A stretch of DNA of 64,000 nucleotides from Prolixibacteraceae bacterium (GCA_023229575.1 JALNYZ010000001.1:1-64000); one strand, 5' to 3'; positions 8,637 through 17,717 are shown, counted from the stretch's first letter. The notes: generated by a model not told the origin, from the letters alone. A program made the numbers and translations.

Positions 8637-9641
8637 TTAGACATACCAGAGTTTCAGGTATTCCAGAACTATTTTTTTCATTTCACCGAATACAATATCC
8701 TGACGGTAAGCAGTTGTATAATGTGAAAGCGATGCCTTGGCCGACCTCAGTACATTTTTGCCTAACAGGCCTGATTCAATCATTGCCTCAGTCTTTTCTT
8801 TTCCAATTACGTTTGAAGCATTTTTAACCATATCCTCAAAGAGTACCGGCGAACTGTCCCGTTCCATAATGGTCCAGATGTTCACTTTGGCAATGCCGTC
8901 AGTAAAAAGATTTTTTACCTGATCATTTCCTACCGACGAGGTGCCGTGCAACACAAGTTTAGGCCCGGTTAACTTACTGATTTCCCTGGCCATGTCGCCA
9001 TGATATTTCAGGTCTGAAGCGCTTGCCCGGTGTTCGGTTCCAAGGTTGGCAACAATAAAATCGGCTTTTGTTTGTGTCAGGTATTGGATGGCTTGTTCCG
9101 GGGTTGTCAGGCTGCTCCGTTCATCGCCGGTAGCATCTACAATCTCATCGCAGGCGCCCTCGATTACAATTTTATGTCCATTTTCCTGAACAAATTTTGC
9201 TGTTAACCTGATGTTCTCTTCAAAGGGCAGGTTCGAGGCATCGTACATGATCATCGAAAACTGGTCCATGTCCCATGCCAGCAAAGGTTTGTCGGTATCC
9301 CACTGGGCATGGTCAAGATGGATCATAACCCGGAGGTTTTCATAGGGAGACCCTTTGCTTGTCAGGACTCCGATATCGGCCAGAAACAACTTCAGTCCAA
9401 TATCCCATCGCCGGGTATGGGTATAATAAACCGACTGGCTCCGATGGCTATACTGATTGGTTATCCCAATGGTGACCGGAATATCGGGTTGGTTGATCAA
9501 CTGGCTGTATTCGAGCGCTGCCGCAAGAATCGCTTCCGTATTGGTTAGGTTCTCCGTATTAAAGGTGGGAATTACCCATTTCTTTCGTGCGGCTTCCTGA
9601 TATACATCAAGGACTTTATTTCTTTCGAGAATGAGTGACAT
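8637..9641 (-). CDS. Class II (metal-dependent) aldolase, fructose-bisphosphate/tagatose type
   Basis: A 334-residue class II aldolase, a zinc TIM barrel that splits a ketose phosphate into DHAP and an aldehyde. Supporting motifs are WVIPTFNTENLTNTEAILAAA (22-42), MIHLDHAQWDTD with the D-H metal ligand pair, IVIEGACDEIVDATGDE, where the family normally reads vEGElG, and LVLHGTSSVGNDQVKN with the family HGgSg motif altered to HGTSS. The VEGE and HGGSG departures suggest a subfamily with an unusual substrate. It lies 16 bases from the EamA transporter and upstream of DUF5107 and FGGY kinase genes, consistent with cleavage of the phosphorylated ketose made by this locus. Confidence 0.82.
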   Translation of the reverse strand: MSLILERNKVLDVYQEAARKKWVIPTFNTENLTNTEAILAAALEYSQLINQPDIPVTIGITNQYSHRSQSVYYTHTRRWDIGLKLFLADIGVLTSKGSPYENLRVMIHLDHAQWDTDKPLLAWDMDQFSMIMYDASNLPFEENIRLTAKFVQENGHKIVIEGACDEIVDATGDERSSLTTPEQAIQYLTQTKADFIVANLGTEHRASASDLKYHGDMAREISKLTGPKLVLHGTSSVGNDQVKNLFTDGIAKVNIWTIMERDSSPVLFEDMVKNASNVIGKEKTEAMIESGLLGKNVLRSAKASLSHYTTAYRQDIVFGEMKKIVLEYLKLWYV

Positions 9642-9657
9642 AAGTGAGTTTTATGGG

Positions 9658-10527
9658 TTATATTGACAACAAACTAATTGAGATACTTGCAACGACCAAT
9701 CCGGCCAACAGAAATCCGCCCGGCATTACTGCGTAGAAGATTAAGGAAAGAATGACCGTAATGACAGGTGCCAGCCCGGTTAAAGGCACAACCACAATGG
9801 CTTTGCCGTAACGGAGCGCATACATGAGACAAAGCGCCCCGATAGCATTCAAAATTTGTATCATGGCCGTCAGCCCCGGACCGCGGAATCCCCAGTTGAC
9901 CGGGACCGAAAAATCGGTCATGTAAATCGCAATTGGAATAAACAGGAAAGATGCGAGCGTGGTGTAAAAAAAGATACTTTCGGCCTTCATGGTATTGTTG
10001 GAGAATTTGAGCATAAACATCTGGATGCCCCACATCGCAAATACCAGAAATGTCAGGATGAGCCATCCTATCCCATCTGATTCTGATTTTACAGGGCCAA
10101 CCTGCGGATTGGCAAGCAAAAACATGGCAATCAGGGACAAGAAAATACCAACCCATTGAATAAAATTAGCACGTTCTTTCAAAAATACCAGCGACAGGAA
10201 AATGGTTATCACCGGAGAAAGCGACACAATAGGAAAAACGATATAAGCAGGGCCGTGGCGCAGGGCCTGAAACAAAAGAAGCTGGCCCCCACAGCCCAAG
10301 AGTCCCGCAAGTGTTCCGTTAAAGACAGATCGTTTGTCGGTTTCGGGCTTCCAGTTGATCCGGTGCAATGCAAATAGTGCGCACGGGATCATGGTCAACG
10401 ACCAAACCACATACCCCAGGGTAGTTGGAAAACCTGATTTCTCCGGAATTTCAATAAAAGCGCCCCATACTCCCCAAAAACTCGCGGTCACAAAGGCGAA
10501 TACCAACCATAATCGTTTTTCTTTCAC
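9658..10527 (-). CDS. EamA/DMT-family membrane transporter
   Basis: A 289-residue integral membrane protein with about ten hydrophobic helices arranged as two EamA repeats, the layout of the drug/metabolite transporter superfamily. The N-terminus (LWLVFAFVTASFWGVWGAF) is a membrane segment that begins directly after a short positive stretch, typical of the family. Members move sugars, amino acids or metabolites. In this position, 6 bases after the epimerase gene and before the aldolase gene, it is the likely inner-membrane carrier for the sugar processed here. Direction and substrate are inference. Confidence 0.85.
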   Translation of the reverse strand: MKEKRLWLVFAFVTASFWGVWGAFIEIPEKSGFPTTLGYVVWSLTMIPCALFALHRINWKPETDKRSVFNGTLAGLLGCGGQLLLFQALRHGPAYIVFPIVSLSPVITIFLSLVFLKERANFIQWVGIFLSLIAMFLLANPQVGPVKSESDGIGWLILTFLVFAMWGIQMFMLKFSNNTMKAESIFFYTTLASFLFIPIAIYMTDFSVPVNWGFRGPGLTAMIQILNAIGALCLMYALRYGKAIVVVPLTGLAPVITVILSLIFYAVMPGGFLLAGLVVASISISLLSI

Positions 10528-10533
10528 AACTTC

Positions 10534-11397
10534 TTATCTTTTTTGAATTTCCCAATTGATTTCCCAATTCATCGATTGTCCGGCCTCAAGCATGAGGCAA
10601 ACTCCATTATCGAATGAATGGGACAAATTACTGCATGTTCCCGGAATGGGTTCAAATGCGCACTCGCTGCGCCTCAACCCTTCTTCATCAGGGTATCCGG
10701 CATTGTTCCACCATATTCCAAGGGTCGGGAAAAGCTCGTTGTCAAAGCTAATTTGCAAATTGAAATCATCCTGGAAACCCAATGCAACAAGACCGGCGCC
10801 TATTTCTTTTAGCAGCAGCATTTCATAGCTGCCTGATTGAATTTCAAGCAAATGATTGGCTACCTGCTGCGGATATTTCATATTCAGATCGAGTGTATGA
10901 ATATCATCAACACATCCGGAAAACGCCGGGATTTGAACGGATTTGATTTGATCCAACGGAAACAGGGCATGCATCACATGCAAAAAAGCGAGTTTGCTGC
11001 CTGATGTATTGATCAATTCAAATTTCCAGGTTAATTTGTTTCCTGAAAACTCAAGAATCCGTTTAAAACTGGCCCCGGGATGGGGACAATCTATTGAGCA
11101 AATTAAGCTATTGCCTTTTACTTGCACCTGCCATTCCAACCAACACAATTCACCATGGTCACGGTATCCGATTGGATTATCCGAAAATACGCACGGATCA
11201 ACCGTTGGAAAACAATCATCATATCCATAAACCGGACGGGTTTCATATTCGCCATAAAATTTTTCAGGAGTACTGAAAGAAGGAGGATTTGCAGTCAGCA
11301 AATCCTGACCTTCATATCTTAAGACCGAAATACGTGCCCCATCTTCAGGGATGCATCGTACAAACCAGTTCCCAATATGGACTTCAATGATCTCCAT
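10534..11397 (-). CDS. Aldose 1-epimerase (mutarotase)-like protein
   Basis: A 287-residue galactose-mutarotase-fold protein with no signal peptide, so cytoplasmic. It contains PEDGARISVLRYEGQDLL (17-34), then ETRPVYGYDDCFPTVDPC, YRDHGELCWLEW, and the C-terminal pattern ECAFEPIPGTCSNLSHSF. These fit the beta-sandwich epimerase family that interconverts alpha and beta anomers. Its ATG overlaps the stop of the isomerase gene by one base (TAATG), so the two are translationally coupled and probably act on the same aldose. A gutted homologue sits in the same position after the second isomerase (16202-16318). Confidence 0.82.
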   Translation of the reverse strand: MEIIEVHIGNWFVRCIPEDGARISVLRYEGQDLLTANPPSFSTPEKFYGEYETRPVYGYDDCFPTVDPCVFSDNPIGYRDHGELCWLEWQVQVKGNSLICSIDCPHPGASFKRILEFSGNKLTWKFELINTSGSKLAFLHVMHALFPLDQIKSVQIPAFSGCVDDIHTLDLNMKYPQQVANHLLEIQSGSYEMLLLKEIGAGLVALGFQDDFNLQISFDNELFPTLGIWWNNAGYPDEEGLRRSECAFEPIPGTCSNLSHSFDNGVCLMLEAGQSMNWEINWEIQKR

Positions 11398-12779
11398 TAA
11401 AGAGCAATCGCTTTTATTCCGGTGAGTTCACAAAATGCTTTCAGTTCTTCATAAAGATGCGCTCCGTAACCCAAACAGGCATATTCATTGTTCCAGTTTT
11501 GCAACAAAGCGTCAATATCGCAATCAGCTTTAACAAAACCGTGAGGCCAGAACGGGATGCCACATTCCAGTTTCCGCTTTTCGATTAGGCTTGCATCAGG
11601 CTCGAAGATACTGCAACGGGTAATCACCATTTCAAATTGTCCGTTATTACGTCCAAGTCGGGCCAAAACGCCCTCTCCAACTTTACAAACCAGTTTAATT
11701 GAAAGGCCACCAGCTTCGCCTTCAGTCGGGATTCCGTGTTCGGCAAATCCGGCAGGGCCGAGTTTGCTTGCCAAAGATGGGGGACATGCTCCATCGCCAA
11801 TGATTTTAATTTCGTTATTCGACTTATCAATATGCTGCAAATCGCCATAATATACCGGTTCATCACTCATATCGGTCAAACATTTAACGGTTAGTGCGGT
11901 ATTAAAATCACCGAGGGTTGAGGTACCCATTCCGTCTTCGAGCATCATGCTTTGGGCAAAACAAGTTGCGCTGTATTCATCTCCAAGTCCGGGGAAAGAC
12001 TGGATGGTGTAAAAATCCCAATCATTTTTCCTGACGAGTTTCTTTATGGCCAAATAAAGCCTGATTGATTTCTCAGCCTGTTCGTTTTCCGGGATTGGCT
12101 CTGGAAAGAGCTTCTGAATCCTTTTCACGGCTTCGGCAATTTCTTCTTTGGAAATCTTTCGGGCTGTATCCAGTAATTCCGAAGTTTCCCTTGAATCGAT
12201 ATCCGTTCCAAACATTTTCATCCATTGCGAAGGATCGGCAGCCCCGCAGGTCTGCCCCATTCCCCTGCCTCCAAAAGTACCAATGGTGCTCATGTTCAGT
12301 GAATTTTTCATGGCGCTCGCACGGCAATAGGAGGTGATCTTCTCAATTTCTTTGGGGTCTTCAAAACGGCCATACACAAACCGGTGTTTTAGCCCGATTT
12401 CCTTAAACGCGCCCTGCATGACCAATCCACCAACTGGCCGCCATCCCTGACTGCCTGGATTTGTCCACAACACGATTCCCTTGCCGGTGGTGGCAAAGTC
12501 CCGGATAGCGCCAATCAGATGGGAAGCCCATACCCAAGTGCCTGAAAACAAAACGACCGCATCAACATCGTTCATTTTTTTGAATTTGTCGAAACATTCC
12601 CTGGCTTCCTGCTTGGTGGCAACAACCAATTCGTACTCAACCAATTCGAGCCCACTGTTTTTTAGCGCTTGTTTGGCTCCTGAAACAATCTGTTCATCAA
12701 TAAAAGGTGTTCCCATGGGATCTTGCAATCCGTCTTTGTGCACACCATAAACAATAAATCCAACTTTAGTTTTAATCAT
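11397..12779 (-). CDS. L-fucose/L-arabinose isomerase-like protein, copy 1
   Basis: A 460-residue protein of the L-fucose isomerase-like superfamily, which converts an aldose to a ketose with a divalent metal. The N-terminal half has the Rossmann-like layout (DAVVLFSGTWVWASH, 73-87; IVLWTNPGSQGWRPVGG, 102-118). The catalytic half has GLGDEYSATCFAQS (264-277), LEDGMGTSTLGDFNTAL (280-296) and CLGYGAHLYEE (435-445). E268, D291 and H441 have the order and spacing expected for the metal ligands of this family; that assignment is inference. It is the paralogue of the gene at 16318-17700, at about four in five residues by eye. The stop overlaps the epimerase start, and it follows the amidohydrolase gene by 11 bases. 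Confidence 0.8.
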   Translation of the reverse strand: MIKTKVGFIVYGVHKDGLQDPMGTPFIDEQIVSGAKQALKNSGLELVEYELVVATKQEARECFDKFKKMNDVDAVVLFSGTWVWASHLIGAIRDFATTGKGIVLWTNPGSQGWRPVGGLVMQGAFKEIGLKHRFVYGRFEDPKEIEKITSYCRASAMKNSLNMSTIGTFGGRGMGQTCGAADPSQWMKMFGTDIDSRETSELLDTARKISKEEIAEAVKRIQKLFPEPIPENEQAEKSIRLYLAIKKLVRKNDWDFYTIQSFPGLGDEYSATCFAQSMMLEDGMGTSTLGDFNTALTVKCLTDMSDEPVYYGDLQHIDKSNNEIKIIGDGACPPSLASKLGPAGFAEHGIPTEGEAGGLSIKLVCKVGEGVLARLGRNNGQFEMVITRCSIFEPDASLIEKRKLECGIPFWPHGFVKADCDIDALLQNWNNEYACLGYGAHLYEELKAFCELTGIKAIAL

Positions 12780-12790
12780 TCTGTAATTTT

Positions 12791-13885
12791 TTAGTTTTTA
12801 GGTAAATATTCTTTTAAATCAATCTTCAGGGAAGGAATTATCTTTAATATATTCTCATAATATATCTTTTTCAAAACTTCTTTTGGCAGACCAATACCAC
12901 AAATAGGCCATCGTGAACGTTCAAATGTTCCATCATAATCGGGTGAATAAAATGATTCGTCATAAGTTTCAAGAAATCTGAAGTAAGCACGATACATTTC
13001 TGATGAACACTCAAGATTTGCGGGCATATCCGCTCCAAAAATAATCCGGTTCTGATGCCTTATGAAAAACTCTCTTGTACTATAAGGTTGTCTGCCAAGT
13101 TCATCAAGCCTTGCCGAAAAATCTATATAGACATTCGGGTGTTCATCCAGAAGCCTGGATACATAGGAAATATTTTCTGCATAGTTTGCAAAGTGCGGCA
13201 AAATAAAGGTAGTGTTGTGATGTTGCCTGATTAAATCGTTCCTTCGTTCGAGCAGTTCGATCTTTCGGGGGTACTTCGGATCTACAAAGCTCCATGAAGG
13301 GTATTTCTTTAGCGATTCATAATGCTCATTATCAGGAGTTACCTTCTCGAAGAATCCTGCTGGATCTGCCTGGTGTATTAAAACCGGGATTTTAAGTTTA
13401 CCCGCTTCTTCCCAAATCGGAAACAACCGGGGATCATTGCAATTAATCAGTGTATTTGAAGAATCCCGATAGTGAAGTCCAAGTTCTTTCAACACCTTAA
13501 GTCCTTTTGCCCCCTGTTGTACATGATTGTTTAATGTTTCTATAAACTCAACCACAAAACGCTTCGGGTCATCAAAAAGGGGCTTCTTTGTTGGCTGAGC
13601 AAAATTTGACATTGTGAAACAATAAAACTTACCCGGATATTTTTCAGAACAATTGACGAAAAAATCTGAAATATTTCCCGGGGTGATCACATACCCGCCA
13701 CCGGCAAATTCAATGCGTACATTGCCAGTAAGATCGCAATAACTTATTACCCCAACTTCGTCCATCGTCCGGAGAACTTTCTCAACCTGCCAGTTTCCCC
13801 AAAGGTGATTGTGTGCATCAATTACCGGAAAAGCTGCTTTGGTAATAAACGTTGAATTTGAAACCAAATAATTTTTCTTTGCCAT
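12791..13885 (-). CDS. Amidohydrolase-family metal-dependent hydrolase, copy 1
   Basis: A 364-residue TIM-barrel amidohydrolase (amidohydrolase_2 / COG2159 type). Metal and catalytic motifs are DAHNHLWG (H25, H27), KGLKVLKELG (K127-K133), VLIHQADP (H171), LPHFANYAEN (H231) and FGADMPAN (D286). Relatives include sugar lactonases, decarboxylases and hydratases, so the reaction is open. Strict pairing with an isomerase gene, twice in this window, suggests it prepares or clears the isomerase substrate, for example by opening a lactone. Just upstream, 13915-13928 repeats the last codons of the Gfo/Idh gene at 18907, a probable scar of duplication. Confidence 0.8.
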   Translation of the reverse strand: MAKKNYLVSNSTFITKAAFPVIDAHNHLWGNWQVEKVLRTMDEVGVISYCDLTGNVRIEFAGGGYVITPGNISDFFVNCSEKYPGKFYCFTMSNFAQPTKKPLFDDPKRFVVEFIETLNNHVQQGAKGLKVLKELGLHYRDSSNTLINCNDPRLFPIWEEAGKLKIPVLIHQADPAGFFEKVTPDNEHYESLKKYPSWSFVDPKYPRKIELLERRNDLIRQHHNTTFILPHFANYAENISYVSRLLDEHPNVYIDFSARLDELGRQPYSTREFFIRHQNRIIFGADMPANLECSSEMYRAYFRFLETYDESFYSPDYDGTFERSRWPICGIGLPKEVLKKIYYENILKIIPSLKIDLKEYLPKN

Positions 13886-13914
13886 TTACTTTTTTACATT
13901 TTTCAAATAGTTAC

Positions 13915-13928
13915 TAATGTTTCGCATT
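13915..13928 (-). repeat. 14-base match to the 3' end of the Gfo/Idh gene (duplication scar)
   Basis: The 14 bases taatgtttcgcatt occur here, 30 bases upstream of amidohydrolase 1, and again at 18908-18921, where they encode the last residues (NAKH) and stop of the Gfo/Idh oxidoreductase upstream of amidohydrolase 2. In both places the minus-strand reading ends NAKH-stop. This fits a duplicated unit that carried the tail of the oxidoreductase gene. Confidence 0.45.
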
Positions 13929-14091
13929 TAAATTTATTGTTTCCAATGTCAGTCAGTTAAAAACTCATGACATTTATTTGTTTATTGATATTCTGTATTT
14001 TATCCTTTCCATTTTCGTTTATACAACATTATCAATTTGTCCAGCATTATTTAGTCGAACCTTTTCAAATATAAGAACAATTGATTATTAA
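13929..14091. other. AT-rich intergenic stretch, no feature recognised
   Basis: This region between the amidohydrolase 1 upstream region and the transposase remnant has frequent stops in all frames. No palindrome or recognisable promoter was found. Confidence 0.4.
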
Positions 14092-14885
14092 CACAACAAT
14101 GTTGAAATTCTAGCTGTTCTAGACAAGCAATACTTTTGTGGAGAAGTCTACTTCCAGCATAAATATTCTTTTGACCCCAGTGATTTTGTCCATTTCCGCC
14201 ACCGAATTGGAGTGGAGGAAGTCGAGAAAATTTTCAGCCATTCGGTAACGCTGATTGGAAAAGATGCAAAAAGCAAGATGCCTCCTTCCGATACTACAGT
14301 TCAGGAAAACAACACAACCTTTCCAACCGATGCCAAATTGGCTAAAAAGGTGATAGATCGGTGCAATGCAATTGCGGACAAAGAAAGTATCCTTCAACGA
14401 CAAAGCTATAGAATGACTAGTAGACAATTGTTAAGAGATACCTACAATCCTTCTCATCCAAAGCGGTTCAAAAAAGCGAGAGAGGCACAGCAAAAACTCA
14501 GAACTCTTGCCGGTCGCCAGCTACAGGAGCTGGAGAGGTGCCTGGAACGAAAGGCTAAAAAGAAGTATACAGAGGATCTTCGATTGTTTAACAGTGTGAT
14601 TCAAAAAATAAAAAGTGATAAGGACAAAATCTATAGTTTGCACAAACCCTTTGCCTGTTGGGTTGCCAAAGGTAAAGCCCATAAACCATATGAGTATAGC
14701 AATAAAATCAGACTAATGGTTGACCCTAAAAGCCTTGTCGTACTGGCAATTGAACCGATTATCAGTCAGATGAAACAGCATTCAGAATGAAACAGAATTA
14801 CCTGCATGGAGACAAATCGCCTAAAATCAATGCCTCACTGGCAGCTTCTGCATGGAACTTCAAGAAATTGATGTTCCTGAGTCGT
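14092..14885 (+). mobile_element. Degraded IS5-type transposase remnant
   Basis: The open frame from 14092 runs through FDPSDFVHFRHRIGVE, SDTTVQENNTTFPTDAKLAK, the YNPSHPKR region and KIYSLHKPF to KAHKPYEYSNKIRLMVDPKS. These are hallmarks of IS5-family DDE transposases common in Bacteroidota. It has no start codon, since a stop lies at 14089. The centre is deleted: after about 14745 the text jumps to an IEP motif (AIEPIISQMK), which in the family carries the last catalytic acid, so the segment with the second catalytic aspartate is gone. A frameshift near 14783 then puts the C-terminal motif RMKQNYLHGDKSPKINASLA in another frame. Terminal inverted repeats were not found. It is not functional. 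Confidence 0.8.
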
Positions 14886-15110
14886 ACCATTGCTTTTGGT
14901 AATTTCTATATGCCAGTTTGTGCCGGCACCCAATGAACATGGAGATGTAATTAAGGCAGGTGGGTATTGTGTCGTATTGGTTCCACCCAAAATTGCTCGC
15001 TGTCCATCTCCCATTACTGCAACATTTACAACTTCCGCATACTGCCTGGCATCCAGAACGCTAAAATGATTGGGATTAATAAGATTCTGAACTCCGAAAG
15101 AGCAAGAATA
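14870..15110 (-). pseudogene. SusC/RagA-type TonB-dependent transporter fragment
   Basis: The minus strand is open here and reads VQNLINPNHFSVLDARQYAE, then VNVAVMGDGQRAILGG, then SLGAGTNWHIEITKSN and EHQF. The order and wording match the stretch just after the plug of SusC proteins: a YG.Q....LLNA.QYA.L.NEA segment, then GTNWQDEI.R.......NHQLS. No start, plug or beta barrel is present, and it runs into the IS5 remnant at its 3' side. I take it as the leftover of a second transporter gene. It is flanked by an esterase gene and transposon debris, which supports rearrangement here. The match was made by eye. Confidence 0.5.
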
Positions 15111-15178
15111 AGAAACTTGAGATTTGGATTCTTTAATTTTGTGTTTGTCCTTTGAACGCGAAAAAATTTTGCAGCGTT

Positions 15179-16075
15179 TTATTTCTTTTGGTTCGAAGTA
15201 TCGTTGCCGGATTCACCGTCAATGGCCGGATGCCCGGACAAATAACCGATTGAAACCAAAAATTCGTCCGCCAGCAATACTGTTTTTTTGTAATACTCAA
15301 GTTTCTTGAAGTTAAAGAATCCATGTATTTGCCCTTCGTATACATGAAGGTCACACCGGCTGCCGATTTTCTCCATCAACATTTTATAATACCTGGCCGT
15401 TTCGACAGGGATCAAAAGATCGTTGGTTCCCAGAAAAAAAATTGTTGGAGGCATACCCCGATGCAGGTTGTGCAACGGGGAAAAAAACCGGTATTCCTCA
15501 CCGATCCGGTCAAATCCGTAACCCCCTGGCCCGTTGTCGATTACCGGATTAAACAAGACCATCGCGTTGGGTTTGGCGCTTACCGTCAGATCATCCTGAT
15601 CGTCGTTGTATTTTTCACAGCAGGCGGCTGCAGCAGCCAAATGACCTCCTGCCGAACCTCCGGATGCAACAATTCTATCTTGATCGATATGGAACCTGGC
15701 GGCGTTTGATCTTAAATAGCGAATGGCCGACTTAGCGTCCTTCAACGCTTCGAAGGGAGTTGTATTATTTCGCAATTGCACCCGGTAATCAGCTAACACG
15801 CTGATCATTCCCCTTTCTGTAAAGTATTTTGCATGGTGTTCAAATTGAACCTTGTCTCCCTGAATCCATCCTCCACCAAAAAAGAAAATAATGACCGGGT
15901 AAGTTTTCCCTGCAACCATCTTCGGTGGGTAATAGATATCCATCGATAAAACGATCGAATCGATCGTTTTATAGACCACATGCTTTTGTGCCAAAGCGTA
16001 TGGCACCACATCGGGCAAGCTAAAAAAGAACAGGCATAGGAACAGAAATCGCTTCAATAGCTTCATAACAGTCAA
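15179..16075 (-). CDS. Exported alpha/beta-hydrolase (esterase/BD-FAE type)
   Basis: A 298-residue secreted or periplasmic esterase. Residues 1-29 form a signal peptide (FLFLCLFFFSLPDVVPYALA). The oxyanion HGGG-type motif reads FFFGGGWIQGD, with the usual histidine replaced by phenylalanine. The nucleophile elbow is ASGGSAGGHLAAA, then the acid in FLGTNDLLIPVE and the histidine in YEGQIHGFFNF. Family members remove acetyl or other acyl groups from polysaccharides or small esters. It is inserted between the two amidohydrolase-isomerase cassettes, downstream of the ruined epimerase. The C-terminal tail after the catalytic histidine is polar and not conserved. Confidence 0.82.
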   Translation of the reverse strand: MTVMKLLKRFLFLCLFFFSLPDVVPYALAQKHVVYKTIDSIVLSMDIYYPPKMVAGKTYPVIIFFFGGGWIQGDKVQFEHHAKYFTERGMISVLADYRVQLRNNTTPFEALKDAKSAIRYLRSNAARFHIDQDRIVASGGSAGGHLAAAAACCEKYNDDQDDLTVSAKPNAMVLFNPVIDNGPGGYGFDRIGEEYRFFSPLHNLHRGMPPTIFFLGTNDLLIPVETARYYKMLMEKIGSRCDLHVYEGQIHGFFNFKKLEYYKKTVLLADEFLVSIGYLSGHPAIDGESGNDTSNQKK

Positions 16076-16110
16076 AGTTAGTCGCGAGAATTTTTAAAAA
16101 TGAGGCCAAT

Positions 16111-16318
16111 TTATTGTTTTGAACGCATAGTCACAGCTAACTCTCCTGTTTTAAGGCCTTGGAAGTGGGTTAGCTGGCTCAGGATTGTCCCATTTGGAAT
16201 ATTAAACTTTGAAAAAAATCCTCCAGCCGGATACCGGGGAAAAAACGGAAATTCTTGCTCCGTCCTCGGGCATGCATTCGATATGCCATTGCTCATGGTC
16301 GATAACTGAAGTCTTCAT
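16111..16318 (-). pseudogene. Gutted aldose 1-epimerase (copy 2)
   Basis: An ATG at 16318 overlaps the isomerase 2 stop (TGATG), just as the intact epimerase overlaps isomerase 1. It encodes about 30 residues that align with the intact epimerase N-terminus: W-x3-C-M/I-PEDGARISV is shared. The frame then shifts and stops at 16202. In the shifted frame down to 16111, NIPNGTILSQLTHFQGL and LKTGE resemble the C-terminal EPIPGTCSNLSHSF region of the intact copy, so the middle (roughly 200 codons) was deleted. It has no function as a protein. Confidence 0.65.
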
Positions 16319-17700
16319 CAAAGTGCGATTGCTTTAATTCCGGACAGTTCACAAAAGGCCTTTAACTCCTCATACAGGTGTTTGCCATAACCCAGGCAGG
16401 CATATTCATTGTTCCATGATTGGAGAAGTTCATCAATGTCGCAATGTGCTTTCACAAAACCATGCGGCCAGAAAGGTATTCCACACTCAACCTTTCTGTC
16501 CTCCAACTCTTCAACAGGCGGTTCAAAAATGCTACAGCGGGCGATGACCATTTCAAATTGCCCATTATTCCTTCCGAGACGTGCAAGTACCCCGTCGCCG
16601 ACTTTACACACAAGTTTGATGGAAAGTCCACCTGCTTCGCCTTCAGTAGGAATCCCATGCTCGGCAAAACCGGCGGGGCCCAATTTGCTTGCCAGAGAAG
16701 GAGGACATGCACCATCACCGATTATTTTAATCTCATTATTTGATTTATCGATATGCTGAAGGTCTCCGTAGTAGACAGGCTGATCACTCAGATCTGTTAG
16801 GCATTTTACACTCATCGCAGTATTAAAATCACCCAGAGTAGAGGTTCCCATTCCGTCTTCCAGGATCATGCTTTGGGCGAAACATGTAGCGCTGTATTCG
16901 TCCCCAAGTCCTGGGAAAGACTGAATTGTATAAAAATCCCATTCGTTTTTAGCCATAAGCTTTTTTATAGCCAAGTAAAGGCTGATCGAATGGTCAGACT
17001 GTTCATTGTCTGGTATGGAGTCAGAAAAATATTTCTGTATGCCAGCTTTGGCTTCCCTTATTTCCTGTTTACTGACAGCCTGCGCTGTTTTTAGCAACTC
17101 AGTTGTATCCCTCGAGTCAATATCGATCCCAAATACCCTCATCCATTGGGACGGGTCGGCCACACCGCAGGTTTGCCCCATTCCCCTGCCGCTAAAAGCC
17201 CCTATCGTACTCATGTTCAACGATCTTAACAATGCACTGGCACGGCAGTATGATGTTATTTTCTCTATCTCTACCTCATCACTGTAACTGCCATAGACAA
17301 ACCGGTGCTTAAGCCCGATTTCTTTCATAGCTCCCTGCATAACCAAACCGCCAACTGGCCTCCAACCCTGGCTTCCCGGGTTCGTCCAGAGAATAATTCC
17401 TTTACCGGTTGTGGCGAAGTCACGGATTGCTCCGATCAGATGAGCAGCCCAAACCCAGGTGCCTGAAAAAAGAACCACGGCATCAATATCATCACGCTTT
17501 TTGAACTTATCAAAGCATTCCCTTGCCTCTTTTTTTGATGCAATAATTAGTTCATGTTCAACAAGCTTAAGTCCCGCATTTTTTAGTGCATCTTTTGCCT
17601 TGTCAATAAGTTCAAAGTCAATAAACGGTGTCCCCAGTGGGTCCTTTAAGCCGTCTTTATGTACTCCGTAAACGATAAATCCTACTTTTGCTTTAATCAT
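16318..17700 (-). CDS. L-fucose/L-arabinose isomerase-like protein, copy 2
   Basis: Paralogue of the isomerase at 11397-12779 and, with the ATG at 17700, of the same 460-residue length. That start gives MIKAKVGFIVYGVHKDGL, matching copy 1. The longer frame to 17736 would overlap the amidohydrolase stop and adds 12 residues absent from copy 1, so I reject it. All motifs are kept: FSGTWVWAAH, NPGSQGWRPVGG, GLGDEYSATCFAQS, LEDGMGTSTLGDFNTA and CLGYGKHLYEE. Both copies therefore look active, and divergence is spread along the protein, pointing to an old duplication and perhaps different substrates. Confidence 0.8.
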   Translation of the reverse strand: MIKAKVGFIVYGVHKDGLKDPLGTPFIDFELIDKAKDALKNAGLKLVEHELIIASKKEARECFDKFKKRDDIDAVVLFSGTWVWAAHLIGAIRDFATTGKGIILWTNPGSQGWRPVGGLVMQGAMKEIGLKHRFVYGSYSDEVEIEKITSYCRASALLRSLNMSTIGAFSGRGMGQTCGVADPSQWMRVFGIDIDSRDTTELLKTAQAVSKQEIREAKAGIQKYFSDSIPDNEQSDHSISLYLAIKKLMAKNEWDFYTIQSFPGLGDEYSATCFAQSMILEDGMGTSTLGDFNTAMSVKCLTDLSDQPVYYGDLQHIDKSNNEIKIIGDGACPPSLASKLGPAGFAEHGIPTEGEAGGLSIKLVCKVGDGVLARLGRNNGQFEMVIARCSIFEPPVEELEDRKVECGIPFWPHGFVKAHCDIDELLQSWNNEYACLGYGKHLYEELKAFCELSGIKAIAL

Positions 17701-17717
17701 AATGTCTGATTTTAGAA

